This document shows, in pieces, positions 1 to 11,716 of a stretch of DNA of 64,000 nucleotides (positions within the stretch are counted from its first letter, which is position 1; every line of letters starts with the position of its first letter). The stretch is from Dasypus novemcinctus (Eukaryota; Chordata; Mammalia; Cingulata; Dasypodidae). Both the position numbers and the translations under genes were made by a program. The DNA lies in the NCBI RefSeq assembly GCF_030445035.2, contig NC_080676.1, positions 15,290,940 through 15,354,939 of the forward strand, written 5' to 3'. The notes beneath the pieces are model-generated. The model was not told the origin of the DNA, made no database searches, and saw only the letters and a program-made list of their open reading frames with translations.

Positions 1-3000
1 GAATGCATAAGAAAATACAAGCCATCTATATGTTGTCTTCAAGAGACTCAACTTAGACCCAACAATACCAACAAATTGAAGGTAAAAGGTTGGAAAAACA
101 TATTCCATGCATGCAGTAACCAAAAAAAAGCTGCAGTACCTATACTTACATCAGATGATACAGACTTTAAAAGCAAAACTGTTATAAGAGACAAGAAAGG
201 ACATTACTTATTAATAAAAGGGATGACTCCCCAAAAAGAAATAATAATCATAAATATATATGCACCTAACCAGGATGCCCCAAGATACATGAGGCAAACA
301 CTGGCAAAACTGAAGGGAGAAACAGACATCTCTACAATAACAGTTAGAGACTTCAATATACTGCTCTCAGCACTGGATAGAACACGGGCAGAAGATCAAT
401 AAAAAAATGGACAGCTTGAATAATATGATAAATGGACTAAACCTCACAGACATATACAGAACATTGCACTCCAAAACAGCAGGATATACATTTTTTTCAA
501 GTGCTCATGGATCTATCTCTAGGATAGACCATATGTTGGGACACAAAGCAGATCTCAATAAATTCAACAAATTTGAAATTATACAAAGCACCTTCTCTGA
601 TCACAGTGGAATAAAGCTGGAAATCAACAAACAGCAAATAAAGGAAAAATTCACATATATATGGAGATTAACCAACACACTCTTAAATAATCAGTGGATC
701 AAAGAAGAAATTTCAAGAGAAATCAATAACTATCTTGAGATGAATGACAATGAGAATACAACATATCAGAACCTATGGGATGCTGCGAAGGCAGTGTTGA
801 GAGAAAAACTTATAGCCCTCAATGTTTACATTAAAAAAGAAGAAAGAGCTAAAATCAATGATCTAACTACACAGCTGAAGGAACTAGAAAATGAACAGCA
901 AGCTAATCCTAAATCAAGTAGAAGGAATGAAATAACAAAGCACAAATAAATGAAATTGAGAACAAAAAAAAACAATAAAGAAAATTAACAAAACCAGAAG
1001 TTGGTTCTTCAAGATTAACAAAATCAACAAACCCTTAGTGAAACTGACTAAGAAAAAAAGAGAGAAGATGCAAATAAATGAAATAAAAATTGAAAATGGG
1101 AATCTTAATATTGACCCCACAGAAAGAAGGGAGATCATAAGAGAATACTCTGAACAACTTTATGCTAAAAAACTAGAAAATGTAGATGAAATGGAAAAAT
1201 TCCAAGGAATGTATAAACAACCTACACTGACAGCAAAAGAAATAGAAGACCTCGACAAACCAATCACAAGAGATTGAAACAGTCATCAAACAGCTCCCCA
1301 AAATGAAAATCCCAGGACCAGACGGTTTCACAGGCAAGTTCCACCAAGCAGTCAAAGAAGATTTAATACCAATCTTGCTCAAGCTCTTCCAAAAATTCAA
1401 GAAGAAAAATGGTACAAAACACATTCAATGAAGCCAATATCACCCTAATACCAAAGCCAGAGAAAGATATTACAAAAAAATAAAATTACAGACCCATTTC
1501 TCTAATGAATACAGATGCAAAAAATCCTCAATAAACTACTTGCTAATCAAATCCAACAACACATTGAAAGAATTATCCATCATGATCAAGTGGGTTTTAC
1601 ACTAGACATGCAAGGCTGGTTCAACACAAGAAAATCAATCAGCATAACACGCCACATTAATAATTCAAAGAAGAAAAATCACATGATCTTATCAATTGAT
1701 GCAGAAAAGGTATTTGACAAAATACAGCATCCTTTCTTGATAAAAATATTACAAAAAACAGGAATTGAAGGAACTTTTCTCAACATGATAAAGGCCATAT
1801 ATGAAAAACCCACAGCTAACATTGTACTCATCAGTGAAAAACTAAAAGCTTTCCCATTGAGAACAGGGACAAGACAAGGATGCCCAATGTTACCACTGTT
1901 GTTCAATATAGTGCAAGAGGTTCTAGTTAGAGCAATCAGGCAAGAAAAAGAAAAAAAAAGACATCCAAACTGGAAAGGAAGAATTAAAACTTTCACTATT
2001 TGCAGATGATATGATTGCGTATCTAGAAAATCCGGAAAAATCTACAACAAAGCTGCTAGAGCTAATAAATGATTTCAGCAGAGTGTCAGGATACAAGATC
2101 AATATGCAAGAATCAGTGGTATTTCTATACACTAATAAAGCACAATCTGAGGAGGAGGTCAGGAAAAAAGTTCCATTTACAATAGCAACTAAAAGAAACA
2201 AATATTTAGGAATAAACTTCACCAAGGATGCAAAGAACTTGTATTCAGAAAACAACAGTGCATTGCTAAAAGAAATCAAAAAAGACCTAAAAAATTGGAA
2301 GAACATTCCATGCTCATGGATTGGAAGACTAAATATCATTGGGATGTCAATTCTACCCAAACTGATACACAGATTCAATGCAATCCCAATAAAAATTCCA
2401 CCAGCATTTATTAAGCAAATGGAAAACACAATTATCAAATTATTCTGGAAGGGTAAGAGGCCCTGAATAGCCAGAAACATCTTAAAAAGGAAAAGTGAAG
2501 TTGGAGGACTCTTACTTCCAGCCTTTAAATCATATTACCTAGCTACAGTGGTAAAAACAGCATGGTATTGGCAGAAAGATAGACACATAGACCAGTGGAA
2601 CCAAATTGATGGTTCAGAAACAGACCCTCACATCTATGGCCAAGTGATTTTGACAAGCCTGTCAAGCCCTCCCAGTTGGGGCAGAACAGTTTGTTCAACA
2701 AATGGTATAGGGAGAACTGGATATCCATAGCCAAAAGAAAGAAAGAAGACCCCTACCTTACACCTTATCCAAAAATTAACTCAAAATGGATCAAAGACCT
2801 AAATATAAAAAGGAAGTACAATAAAGCTCCCAGAAGAAAATGTAGGGAAACATCTTCAAGACCTAGTAGTAGGTGGTGTTCTTAAACCTTACACAAAAAG
2901 CACAAGGAACAAAAGAAAACATGGATAAATGGGACCTCCTCAAACTTAAACATTTCTGTGATTCAAAGGACTTCATCAAGAAGGTGAAAAGGCAGCCCAG

Positions 3001-3075
3001 TTGATGGGAGAAAATATTTGGAAACCACTTATCTGATAAGGGTTTGATTTCCATTCTCTATAAAGAGATCATACA

Positions 3076-3573
3076 TGTGGAATCTAAGCCCCCTTTCAAT
3101 ATAGTGGAATGGACATAATCATCCCTGGGTCCACAGGATGGAGGAATAGAGTATGGATTAGAGTGGACTTACTGATATTCTACTATGGAACTATTGTGAT
3201 TAGTAATGGAAGAAAATGTAGCATTAATGTGGAGAAAGTGGCCATGGTAGCTGCTGAGGGCACGAAGAGGAATTAAGAGATATGATGTGGGGGCATTTTC
3301 AGGACTTGGAATTGTCCTGGGTGGTACTGCACAGACAGTTGCTGGATATCGTAGTCCTGCCATGGCCCACTGAGTGGACTGGGTGAGAGTGTGAATTACA
3401 ATGTAAACCACTATCCATGTGGTGCAGCAGTGTTCCAAAATATATTCACCAAATGCAATTAATGTGCCACAGTGATGAAAGAGGTTATTGATGTGGAGGA
3501 GTGGGGTGAGAGGAGTGGGGGATATATAGGGACCTCATATTTTTTTAATGTAACATTTTTTTTTAAATTTAAA
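3076..3573 (+). mobile_element. Non-autonomous retroposon copy A (5'-truncated)
   Basis: The insert splits L1 ORF2 and is flanked by a perfect 14-bp duplication, AAAGAGATCATACA, at 3062-3075 and 3574-3587. It ends in an A/T-rich tail after a G-rich tract at about 3500-3530. It is homologous to the 3' parts of the copies at 11717-12619, 20995-22385 (minus) and 37530-38215 (minus). Long duplications, 3' anchoring and variable 5' truncation point to mobilisation by L1. No coding capacity is visible. I do not recognise the family name. Confidence 0.88.
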
Positions 3574-4142
3574 AAAGAGATCATACAACTCAACAATAAA
3601 AGATGAAGCAATCCAATTTAAAAATGGGCAAAGATTTAAACAGACATTTATCCAAAGAGGAAATACAAATGGCCAAAAAGCACATGAAAAAATGTTCCAT
3701 ATCACTAGCTATTAGGGAAATGCGAATTAAAACAATGAGACATCATCTAACACCACACAGAGGGGCCATTATTAAAAAAACAGACAACAATAAGTGCTGG
3801 AGAGGATGTGAAAAAATAGGAACAGTCCTTCACTGTTGGTGGGAGCGTAAAATGGTGCAGCCTCTGTGGAAGACAGTTTGGAGATTCCTCAGGAAGCTAA
3901 ATATAGAACTGCCATATGATCCAACAATTCCTCTACTACGAATATATCCAGAAGAACTAAAAACTATGACACGAAGAGACATCTGCACACCAGTGTTTAT
4001 AGCAGCATTGTTCACAATTACCAAAAGATGGAAACAACCTGATGGTGTCCATCCATCAATGAATGGATAAACAAAATGTGGTATATACTTATGATGGAAT
4101 ACTATGCTGCAATAAGAAGAAATGAAATTGGGACATATGTGA

Positions 4143-4648
4143 TATAGCAGTTTGATATAATTGATGATTTCCAAAAGGAAATATTGGATTATGTTTGTAA
4201 TCTGATCTGTACCTGGACATGACTGTGTTATCAGTAGGGCGTGGAGTCCCCACCCCTTGGTGGGTGGAGACTCACAGATAAAATGCATGGCAAAGAATAG
4301 AGTTGGAGCTTTGATGCGAGGATTTCTGATATTGGAGTTCTTATGTTGGAGTTTGATGGTGAAGACTTAAGCTGGAGCCCCAGGAAGTAAGCCCACAGAG
4401 GAAAGAGAAGCCAACACCAGGAAGAAAGGAACCTTGAACCCAGAGAAAAGCAAGCCCCAGGAACATAAGAACCCAGGAAGCCTGAACCCTTGCAGACGTT
4501 GGCAGCCATCTTGCTCCAGACAGACTTTGGTGAGGGAAATAGCTTTATGGCCTGGTGTCTATAAGCTCCTACCCCAAATAAATACCCTTTATAAAAACCA
4601 ACCAATTTCTGGTATTTTGCATCAGCACCCCTTTGGCTAATTAATACA
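4143..4648 (+). mobile_element. Solo MaLR-type LTR
   Basis: A 506-bp insert in the L1 is flanked by a perfect 5-bp duplication TGTGA (4138-4142 and 4649-4653), the length expected for ERVL/MaLR elements. It carries an AATAAA at about 4578 and ends in the typical MaLR 3' segment (TTTGCATCAGCACCCCTTTG). It is the same subfamily as the LTR at 39563-40152 (minus), with an internal deletion relative to it. The first bases have drifted from TG to TA. Confidence 0.9.
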
Positions 4649-5220
4649 TGTGATAACATGGATGAGCCTTGAAGACATTATACTAAGCAAAGTAAGCCAG
4701 TAAGCCAGACACAAAAGGACAAATACTGCATGGTCACATTAATACTAACTAAATATAAATAATAAACACATTAAATTAAAACCTAGGTTGTAAGAAGATA
4801 AGAGGAGGGTTGAGAAGAACTATGGATGCTTAATGTACATACAAGTTTTAATTAACTTGACTGTAAAAGTGTGGAGATGGATAGAGTTGATAGTAACACA
4901 TTATAGTGAGTAGCAACTGGTATATAAACGGGATTGTGACTGAAAAAGGTAGTCTGGGGAAGTAAATGTCAATAGAAAGAAAGCTAAAGAATAATCTAGG
5001 GGCTGAATAATACAGTGAACCCAGTGAGAATTTTGGTTAAGGGTACAAATGCAAGAGGGTCCTTCTATGACCTAGAGCTGATGCATATCACTATTGCAGG
5101 GTGATGGGAATATGGAGAAACATAGGAAAACTACAATTGGTGTGACCTATAGACTGTGGTTAACAGCAATACTATAATATTCTTGCATCGATGCCAAGCT
5201 GTACTGTGTTGACAATGGAG

Positions 5221-5660
5221 GTGTCTGGAAAAAGTGTGCCAAATGTATGCCATGGACCATGATTGGTGGTAACAGTCTGATGATACTGTCTCATAATCTG
5301 TAACAAATGTTCCACCAGGGTGTGGAGTTGTATGGGAAATTTACACATCTGTATGATTGTTTTGCAAGTTCATAATATCTGCAACAAAAAAATATATTTT
5401 TTTAAAAATAGCATGGGTTGGGGGAAAAATACACCAAATGTAAGATAAGGACTATAGTCGGTAGTAATATTTTGACAATACTCTTGCATAGTTTGTAACA
5501 AATGTTTCACACCAATACAAAGAGTTGGTGGAGGGATCATGTATGAGACCCCTGTGTGATGTTATGTATGTTTATTTTGTAATTTCGCAATCTTTACTCT
5601 ATACTTAGTGTTTATGTGTGTTTATGTATGAATGATATACTTCAGTAAAAAATTTTTTTA
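5221..5660 (+). repeat. Duplicated module in L1 3' UTR
   Basis: Two diverged copies of one sequence lie head to tail, about 5221-5400 and 5425-5600. Both contain a CCAAATGTA-type start, a GGTGGTAACA/GGTAGTAATA block, a TGTAACAAATGTT block and a GGTGTGGAG/GTTGGTGGAG block. Each copy is followed by an A/T-rich stretch, so the L1 appears to carry two tandem 3' ends. Confidence 0.6.
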
Positions 5661-5689
5661 AAAAAAAGAATGAGCAATTAAAGAGACAA

Positions 5690-6157
5690 TGACAATTAAA
5701 TGTAAGATGTTATCCTGGACAGGATCTAATAATGGAGGAGAAAAGATCCAAAATGACATCCTGGGGACCTATGAAAAAATTGAATATAGATTGTAAGTTT
5801 TATATCAATATTAAATTTCTTGGACTTGATAAATGCACTTAAGGTGGATAAATAAGTGCATATCATTGCTCTCAGAAAATATACACGGTAGTAGTAAGTA
5901 TTCCAAAAGCTTGATATATATAACATAAAGTGTTCAGAAAATGGCTTGGTAAATAGAGAGACAGACAAATAGATAGACAAAAGGATTGATAGATTGATGG
6001 ATAGATAGAAAGATATAGCAAATGCGGTAAAGTGTTAAAATTGGTAATTCTGGTATATGGGGGTACAGGGCCATGCTGAAGTTCTCTATATGGGGTTTGT
6101 ATTATGTTTTGTAACTGTCATGCAAGTTTGAAAATATTTCAAACTAAAAAGCTTAAA
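5690..6157 (+). mobile_element. Older L1M 3' UTR fragment
   Basis: The stretch has the order typical of mammalian L1M 3' ends: a GTTATCCTGGA block, a long AT-rich middle, and the terminal GTAACTGTCATGCAAGTTTG plus AAATATTTCAAACTAAAAAG. A GATA-rich simple-sequence section lies at about 5958-6020. Copy 1 of LINE-1 ends directly upstream. The exact L1M subfamily is not determined. Confidence 0.7.
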
Positions 6158-6308
6158 CACACACACCCCATCATTTGCAAAATCTAAAATGAGAAACAGG
6201 CCTCTCTAATGTCCAGGGCTAGCTGCTATGTCCAGAATCCAGCTCTTTCCAACAGAGCAGCAGATCTGCACAAGCCACAGATTAAGGGGGAATGTCATCT
6301 CCTAAGGC

Positions 6309-6640
6309 AAGGGTCAGCAAGGTTTTTCTATAAACACCCAGGCAGTAAATGTTTTATACTTTGAAGGATGCATAATCTCTGCAATAATTAATCAACACTA
6401 CCTTGTGGCATCAATGCAGCCATAGACAGTATATAAAATGAATGAAAGTGGCTGTGAGCCAATAACACTTATGGACTCTGAAATTTTAATTTCATATGAT
6501 TTTCACATGTCACGATATACTACTCATCTTTTGACTTTTTTCAACCATTCTGAAATGTAAAAGCCATTCTTAACTCATTGGCCATACAAAGCAGGTATCT
6601 ATTTGGCCCCCAGAAATTGGCCCAGGGACTGTCATTTCCG
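6309..6640 (+). mobile_element. MER20-like hAT-Charlie DNA transposon
   Basis: The left end (AGGGTCAGCAAGGTTTTTCT) and following TAAATGTTTTATACTTTGAAG match the arrangement of MER20-type Charlie elements. The right end is worn (GGCCCAGGGACTGTC), and no clean 8-bp duplication is seen. Confidence 0.7.
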
Positions 6641-7306
6641 GAGCCAGGCTAAAACCCAATTTTCCTTTGACATGTGGCCTTCTGTCTCCTTCATTTACAT
6701 AAACCTAAAAGTCATGTGTTTGTCCTTTTCACAAAGTGTTCCTTTTGCTTCTCCGTGTCACTGATATCCAGTCTCTGCTTTCTTTCCCTAGGTTCCAAAA
6801 GTCCAATAAAACAATGTAGAGGTCAGGAAAGACATGCAGAACAGTCTGAATGAAGAGCACAGGCTCTTTCTCTGTTGCTTTCCAGTCATAGCACCTTGCA
6901 CAAGTTATATACATTTCTATCTATTAAAAAAAGCATTTAATACTTGACCACCTGAGACTTAGGGAAGGAGTACAAAGGTATATGTGAAGAAACCACTTTA
7001 TATCACCAAGCTAAGTAAAACTGAAATGCAACCTGTAGAAAAACTGACAACTGTGGTTCTGATATGAGGCCTCATATGATGCTCCAAATGTAACTAGATC
7101 ATGGTAATTTGTGGGTCTCCCAGTAAAGGAAGGCAACTCAGTGGATTTAATTAAAATACTGTCCAAAAGAGCAGTTAGCAGACTCAGTGATTGTATGTCA
7201 CTTTTTCCAATTTCCAAGATGGGATAGAAATTCAGTAAATATAAATTGAGAATCTTCTTTATGCCAAAAGAACATGGAAGGTACAGTGTTGGAAACTGAG
7301 GCACAG
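6641..7306. other. Unique sequence, nothing identified
   Basis: No repeat family, conserved reading frame or RNA gene is recognised here. Open frames of 60-100 codons on the minus strand show no protein resemblance. Confidence 0.5.
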
Positions 7307-7701
7307 TGGTCTGGCAAAGAGAAATGTGCTGTTTCCATGGCTACACTTGCAACCTAAGAATGCTGTAATTAAGAGTTCCTGGCAAACGGGATGAAGCTGT
7401 TAAAGGCTGAAAGAAAAGATGAGCACATTCCTTTTGTAGTGATTAGAACACTTAGGCTTTGTACCTTGAGATAAGATTTTTTTTAATTCCTTAGACTATG
7501 GGTAATGCTGATAGTTAATACATATTGCCACTTGTTCTCACTAGACTTGTGTATATATAGAGCCCCTTGTAAACAATAAAGTTGTCTGATGAGTCTCTAC
7601 TCGCTGACTCCCTGATCCCAGTTCTCTCTCTCTTTCTCTGTTTCATTCTCCTTTTTCTCTTTCTTTCATTCCCAACACCATTTGAGCCCAAATCTCCAAC
7701 A
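7307..7701 (+). mobile_element. Class II (ERV2-like) solo LTR
   Basis: The segment has a TATA-like TATATATAG at about 7551, a poly-A signal AATAAA at about 7576 and a U5 ending in CCAACA. Its start is similar to the LTR at 41929-42370 (the shared TGTTTCC block), which fixes the left boundary. The flanking hexamers GCACAG and GTAGAG match at only 4 of 6 positions, so the duplication has decayed or the boundary is slightly off. Confidence 0.6.
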
Positions 7702-7973
7702 GTAGAGGGAGCACATTACTTCAAAGACTCGTTTCATTAAGGTATTAAACATAAACACCTATAGTACAAAGTGGGTTTGTATAAACCATTTGCATGAGTA
7801 TGATAGAGAGTAAAACAAAATACACATAAGAAAAAAACTTCCCAAGAGATATTTAAACTATAACATAATTTCAAGAACAAACAAACACAGAAGTTTAAGA
7901 GTTCTACATCTTGGATGATGGATACGCAGATTCTCAAATCCACAAGATATTAAGCTGTTCTTCAAAGATGCTA

Positions 7974-8625
7974 TAGTTTATCACAGGACTGCTGATGCAA
8001 AGTACCAGAAATAGGCCAGCTTTTATAATAGGAAAAACGGCATTTATTAGGATAGAAGTTTACAGTTCTAAGGCTGTGAAATGTTCAAATCAAGGCATCA
8101 GCGGAGATGCCATCACAGGGTCCATCCACATGACAAAGTTGGCCACTGATCTCTGCTGAGGTCTCTGCCTTCCCCTCCAGAATCTGCTGTTTCCTGGAGG
8201 GCAACCAGGCATAAGGCTTGTCTCTTCCAGGGCCTCCTCTCTTATTCCTTGCTGTTCCACTTTCTTCCTGAGTTCAGCTGTGAGATATAAGGCACAGGTC
8301 TCATTTCTTCAGCCTTGCGTTGGTCCATGGTCCCTGCCTTCTGGGGACATCATTTTGGCTGCTAGAAATCCTTGAGTTTCCTTTCACGTTGCAGCGTCAA
8401 AAACGGCAGAGGTCCATTTTCCATTCTCTCTCTTGCTCTCTCTCTCTTTCTGTGGTGTGTCTCCTTTTCTATCAGCTCAATTAAGAGGGCAGAGACTCAA
8501 CCTGAGTCATGCCTCACTGATGCAGTCCAATCAAAAGGGTCTCATAGTCACAGGAATGGATTAGTCCAAAAATATAATTTTTTTTTTCATTTGGGGATTC
8601 ATTAAAAAATTTCAAACAGTCGTAC
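7974..8625 (-). mobile_element. MaLR 3' LTR
   Basis: On the minus strand this reads from a CTGTTTGAAA-type start to the MaLR end segment (GGTACTTTGCATCAGCAGTC). It carries AATAAA at about 8042 and the characteristic TGATGCCTTGATTT block seen in the other MaLR LTRs here. It matches the partial LTR at 10166-10385. Confidence 0.82.
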
Positions 8626-10165
8626 TCCAACTGTCTGAATCCCAAAAGGTCATGTTCTTTGCATATGCAAAATACATTCATCATATCACAATATTTCAAA
8701 AGTCTTAAATCATTTCACTAACAATGCTAAGTGCAAAAATACATAAAAATCAGTTATAGGTATGCAGTTTGTCTTGGAACATTCTGGCTATAGACCTATG
8801 AAACTTAAAAAACAAATTATCTGTTTCCAATATATAAAGGAGTCACAGACATAGGATAAACATTTTCATTACCATAAGGATAAATTTGAAAGAAAACAAG
8901 AGTCATGGGTCCTAAACAGTTCTGAAAACCTGCAGGGCATACTCCATTAGATTTTGAAGTCTGAGCATCATCCTGAGAATGATATCTTCTACTCAGGGCC
9001 TCATGAGGGCCCACCCCTTCCAGGGACTTGCCCAATGGTTATCTTCTCAGTTCTACTCTCCTCAAGCATCTTGATGGCAGCCAAGTTCTAGACCTTACCT
9101 TCCCCAATCTATGGGGGACAATCTCACACCCTTTAGCAAACTGGCGTGGTGACAACATTCTCCCAAATCTCTGGCCTAAAGGCCCAACCCCCTCAGAGCA
9201 GTGGGTGATGACTTATCTCTCCCCAACCACTGGGAAATGTGTTCTACCCTCTCTGTAGCCTGGGGTAGCCAAACTCTCCCTGATCACTGGGCTGGAAGAT
9301 CCACTCTCTTCAAGTGTAAGGGCAAATTCACCCTTTGTGCACACATGGGTGTGTGCACACCACAGGCGGAGTCCCTTTCTTGGCCCAAGAAGATGTCTTA
9401 AGTCCAGACATAAGCACCCACAGTTTTCCTTTTAGAGCCAATTTTTCCTCAAATCTCTCCCCTCCCTGTCCTTCTTAGTCCAGCCTGACTGCAGGTTTTT
9501 TCCATACAGATCTTGCAAAAAAGCTTGCTGGTTGCGTGCAGTTCACAGGGGTCTATGCCATCAAACAGTAAAACTTTCCACAAGTCCTTTCTGAATAACT
9601 GTATTTCCCATCCTGATTTGCACTGAAATGGCTGCCTGTTTCCAAATTCAGTTAAGTCCTCACCTGGGGCGCTATTCTTTGGGGGCTCGTTTTCCCAAAG
9701 CTTGGAATTTCCTAAATCATCAATCTCTGGTTTCTTTGTAACCAGCAGTTGAGTTCTCAGCTTATCTCTTTCCTCTTGCATTTTGCTATAAGCTACAAGG
9801 ACAGTCAGACTGCATTTTCCACATTTACTCTGGAAATCTCTTCAGCTAAATGTCCAAACTTGTCATTTCCAAATTCTGCCTTCCATCTAACATCAGGACT
9901 CAATTTTGCCCAGTTTTCTGGAACTTTAAAACAAGTATCACATTTACTTTGGTTTCCAATAATAGGTTCACCATCTCTTCAAAGGCATCAACAGAAATAA
10001 CTTTAGGGTCCATAGTCCTACCAACAGTCTCTTCAAAGCAATATAGGCCTTTTCTATCAAGGACCTCACAATTTCTCCAAAAAATACCTCTTACCCATTT
10101 ATAAAGACATTCCAACATTTTTGGCAGTTATAAGCAGCAGCGCCCCACTCTCCCAGTACCAATTT
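8626..10165 (-). pseudogene. MaLR internal region (gag-like remnant)
   Basis: Directly inside the upstream LTR the minus strand reads TTGGTACTGGGAGAGTGGGG, the usual start of MaLR internal sequences. Reading frames then give fragments of the MaLR gag-like protein: at 9900-10118 a block with RKGLYCFEETVGR, and at 9449-9781 a block starting MQEERDKLRTQLL, probably coiled coil. MaLR elements are non-autonomous relatives of ERVL and have no functional pol. Stops and frameshifts leave no usable frame. No other host gene is seen in the interval. Confidence 0.8.
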
Positions 10166-10385
10166 CTCTTAGTTTGCCACTAAGCTGCTGATGCAAAGTA
10201 CCAGAAATAGGTTTGGTTTTTCTAATGGGAAATTTATTAGGGGTAAAATCTTACAGTTCTGAGGCTATGAAATGTCCAAGTCAAGGTATCAGCAGAGATG
10301 CTTTCTCAGGGTCCCACCACATGACAAAGATGGCTGCCTATCTCTGCTAAGGTCCCAGCCTTCCCCTCCAAAACCTACTTGTCTC
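10166..10385 (-). mobile_element. MaLR 5' LTR, truncated
   Basis: Similarity to the LTR at 7974-8625 starts at GCTGCTGATGCAAAGTACC and is lost near 10375-10385, so the outer part of this LTR is missing or too diverged to follow. Confidence 0.75.
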
Positions 10386-11457
10386 ATCAGCCTTAAGCCA
10401 CTCCGCAGGAACTACTGTCAACTCTTTGAGAGTTCCTATTCTTGTAACATTTGATGTGATTTGAATTTATTTTTTAAATAGTTAGCCAATGTGAAAGGTT
10501 TGAAATGGCAGCCCTTTATTGATTTAATTTTCATTTACTGTCTTAAAATTCTCTAGAGGCTTTTAGTTTGTCTGCTTTTAAATTGTGAAATAAAGGCATG
10601 GGCTGTATAAGGGTGGTGAGTTTTTCTTTTTTTTTTAGACCCTAAACACAGAAAGTGTGCAAGGGATAAGCTCGCTCTCTCTCTCTTCCTTCCAGAGGTT
10701 TCTGTAGGCCCTTGCTTTTCTCATTCTCCCCATAAATTGCTGGTTTGCATCATAGATAGGAACAAACTTTTCCTTTTCTCCTGGAACATGCCAGAGTAAA
10801 TTAAAGAGTTTATAAATGAACATGGTTGAAAAATACTGGTCTTCACAGAAACATTTAAAACCATTTCCTCCATTTTTGCCCAAATTTGGTTTCTATGCAA
10901 TTTTGATCATGGAGTAGTCAAGGTCCCTCAGAAAGCACATTCAAATTTTGATCCAGGTCTGGAGACACATTTACAAATGCTTGGCAGGGATACACCTACC
11001 CCCTCCTTCTCTCTCCCAGATGGCAGAAAGTACAGGAATGTTAAATCAGGGTATAAATCTGATTTACTGACATTAGGAGGATTTTGCCTGGAAATTCTCC
11101 TATGTGGATTGAATTTTCAGTTACAACTCCTATATATGATTTTAAGAGAAAATCACTGATTCTCACCAAAGCCTGTTTAGATGCTAATAAAAAAGTGCCA
11201 ACCAAAAAAGGAATGAACAAAGAACACAGCAGAACTCTCAAATACAAAAAGCAGTTTCTTAACCCCCATCAAAACATAGAATCAAACCTAGGAAAAACTA
11301 TATTCCGGAAATTTGACACATGTGATTCAAATGGCACAATCTCTATTATAGTAGAAAATATAAAGTCACTATAAATATTTGCTTTCAGAAGAGTGTTATT
11401 ATTCCAGTAACACTATAACACCACATTGCCCAAATACACCTATATTTATCTCTCTTG
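10386..11457. other. Unique sequence, nothing identified
   Basis: No repeat or gene is recognised. A short CT run lies at about 10673-10685. Overlapping open frames on both strands near 11000-11374 lack any protein resemblance. Confidence 0.5.
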
Positions 11458-11630
11458 ACAGTTTTGTCCCTAAACTGGATATGTTTGGAGATATTTTTCA
11501 TTGTCATATGTGGATGAGGGAGCAACTGGTACCTAGTGGTTAGAGGTCATAGATGCTGCTAAACTTACTATGATGCAGAGTTCAGCCCTCTGCAACAAAG
11601 ATTTATCTGGCTCAAAACATCAAAAGGGCA
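11458..11630 (+). mobile_element. MER5A-type hAT-Charlie MITE
   Basis: The segment preserves the MER5A order: a TTTGGAGATATTTTTCATTGTC block, then GAGCAACTGGTACCTAGTGG, GATGCTGCTAAAC and a CTGGCTCAAAACATCAA end. The terminal inverted repeats are worn. Confidence 0.8.
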
Positions 11631-11716
11631 AAAATAACCCTGGTCTAATCCATTTCTACGTGGCTAGCTAGGGTCTGATGATGAATATAGATGACTGCAG
11701 ATGATAAGAATTCTTC

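Larger units (their letters stand above)
1..4740 (+). pseudogene. LINE-1 ORF2 (endonuclease-reverse transcriptase), decayed
   Basis: ORF2 of L1 encodes an APE-type endonuclease and a reverse transcriptase that carry out target-primed reverse transcription. The endonuclease part is seen at 1-660 in several frames, with the block INIYAPN near 253 and a SDHSG-type end near 597. The reverse transcriptase runs from about 1440 to 2466 and contains a recognisable finger/palm region ([13 protein letters not shown] at about 1690) and an intact FADDM catalytic motif at about 1999-2013, reached only after a frame change. The C-terminal part continues at 3603-4070 after the retroposon insertion and again after 4649. 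Many stops and frameshifts show it is dead. This assignment is secure; the exact C-terminus is approximate. Confidence 0.93.
1..5668 (+). mobile_element. LINE-1 copy 1, 5' end outside window
   Basis: The window opens inside the ORF2 endonuclease domain and runs through reverse transcriptase, the C-terminal region and a 3' UTR to an A-rich tail at about 5645-5668. Two later insertions interrupt it: a retroposon at 3076-3573 and a solo LTR at 4143-4648. Both are flanked by duplications of L1 sequence, so both are younger than the L1. The 3' UTR matches, in type, the L1 fragment on the minus strand at 36855-37515, for example the shared stretch at about 4975-5400. Confidence 0.95.
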
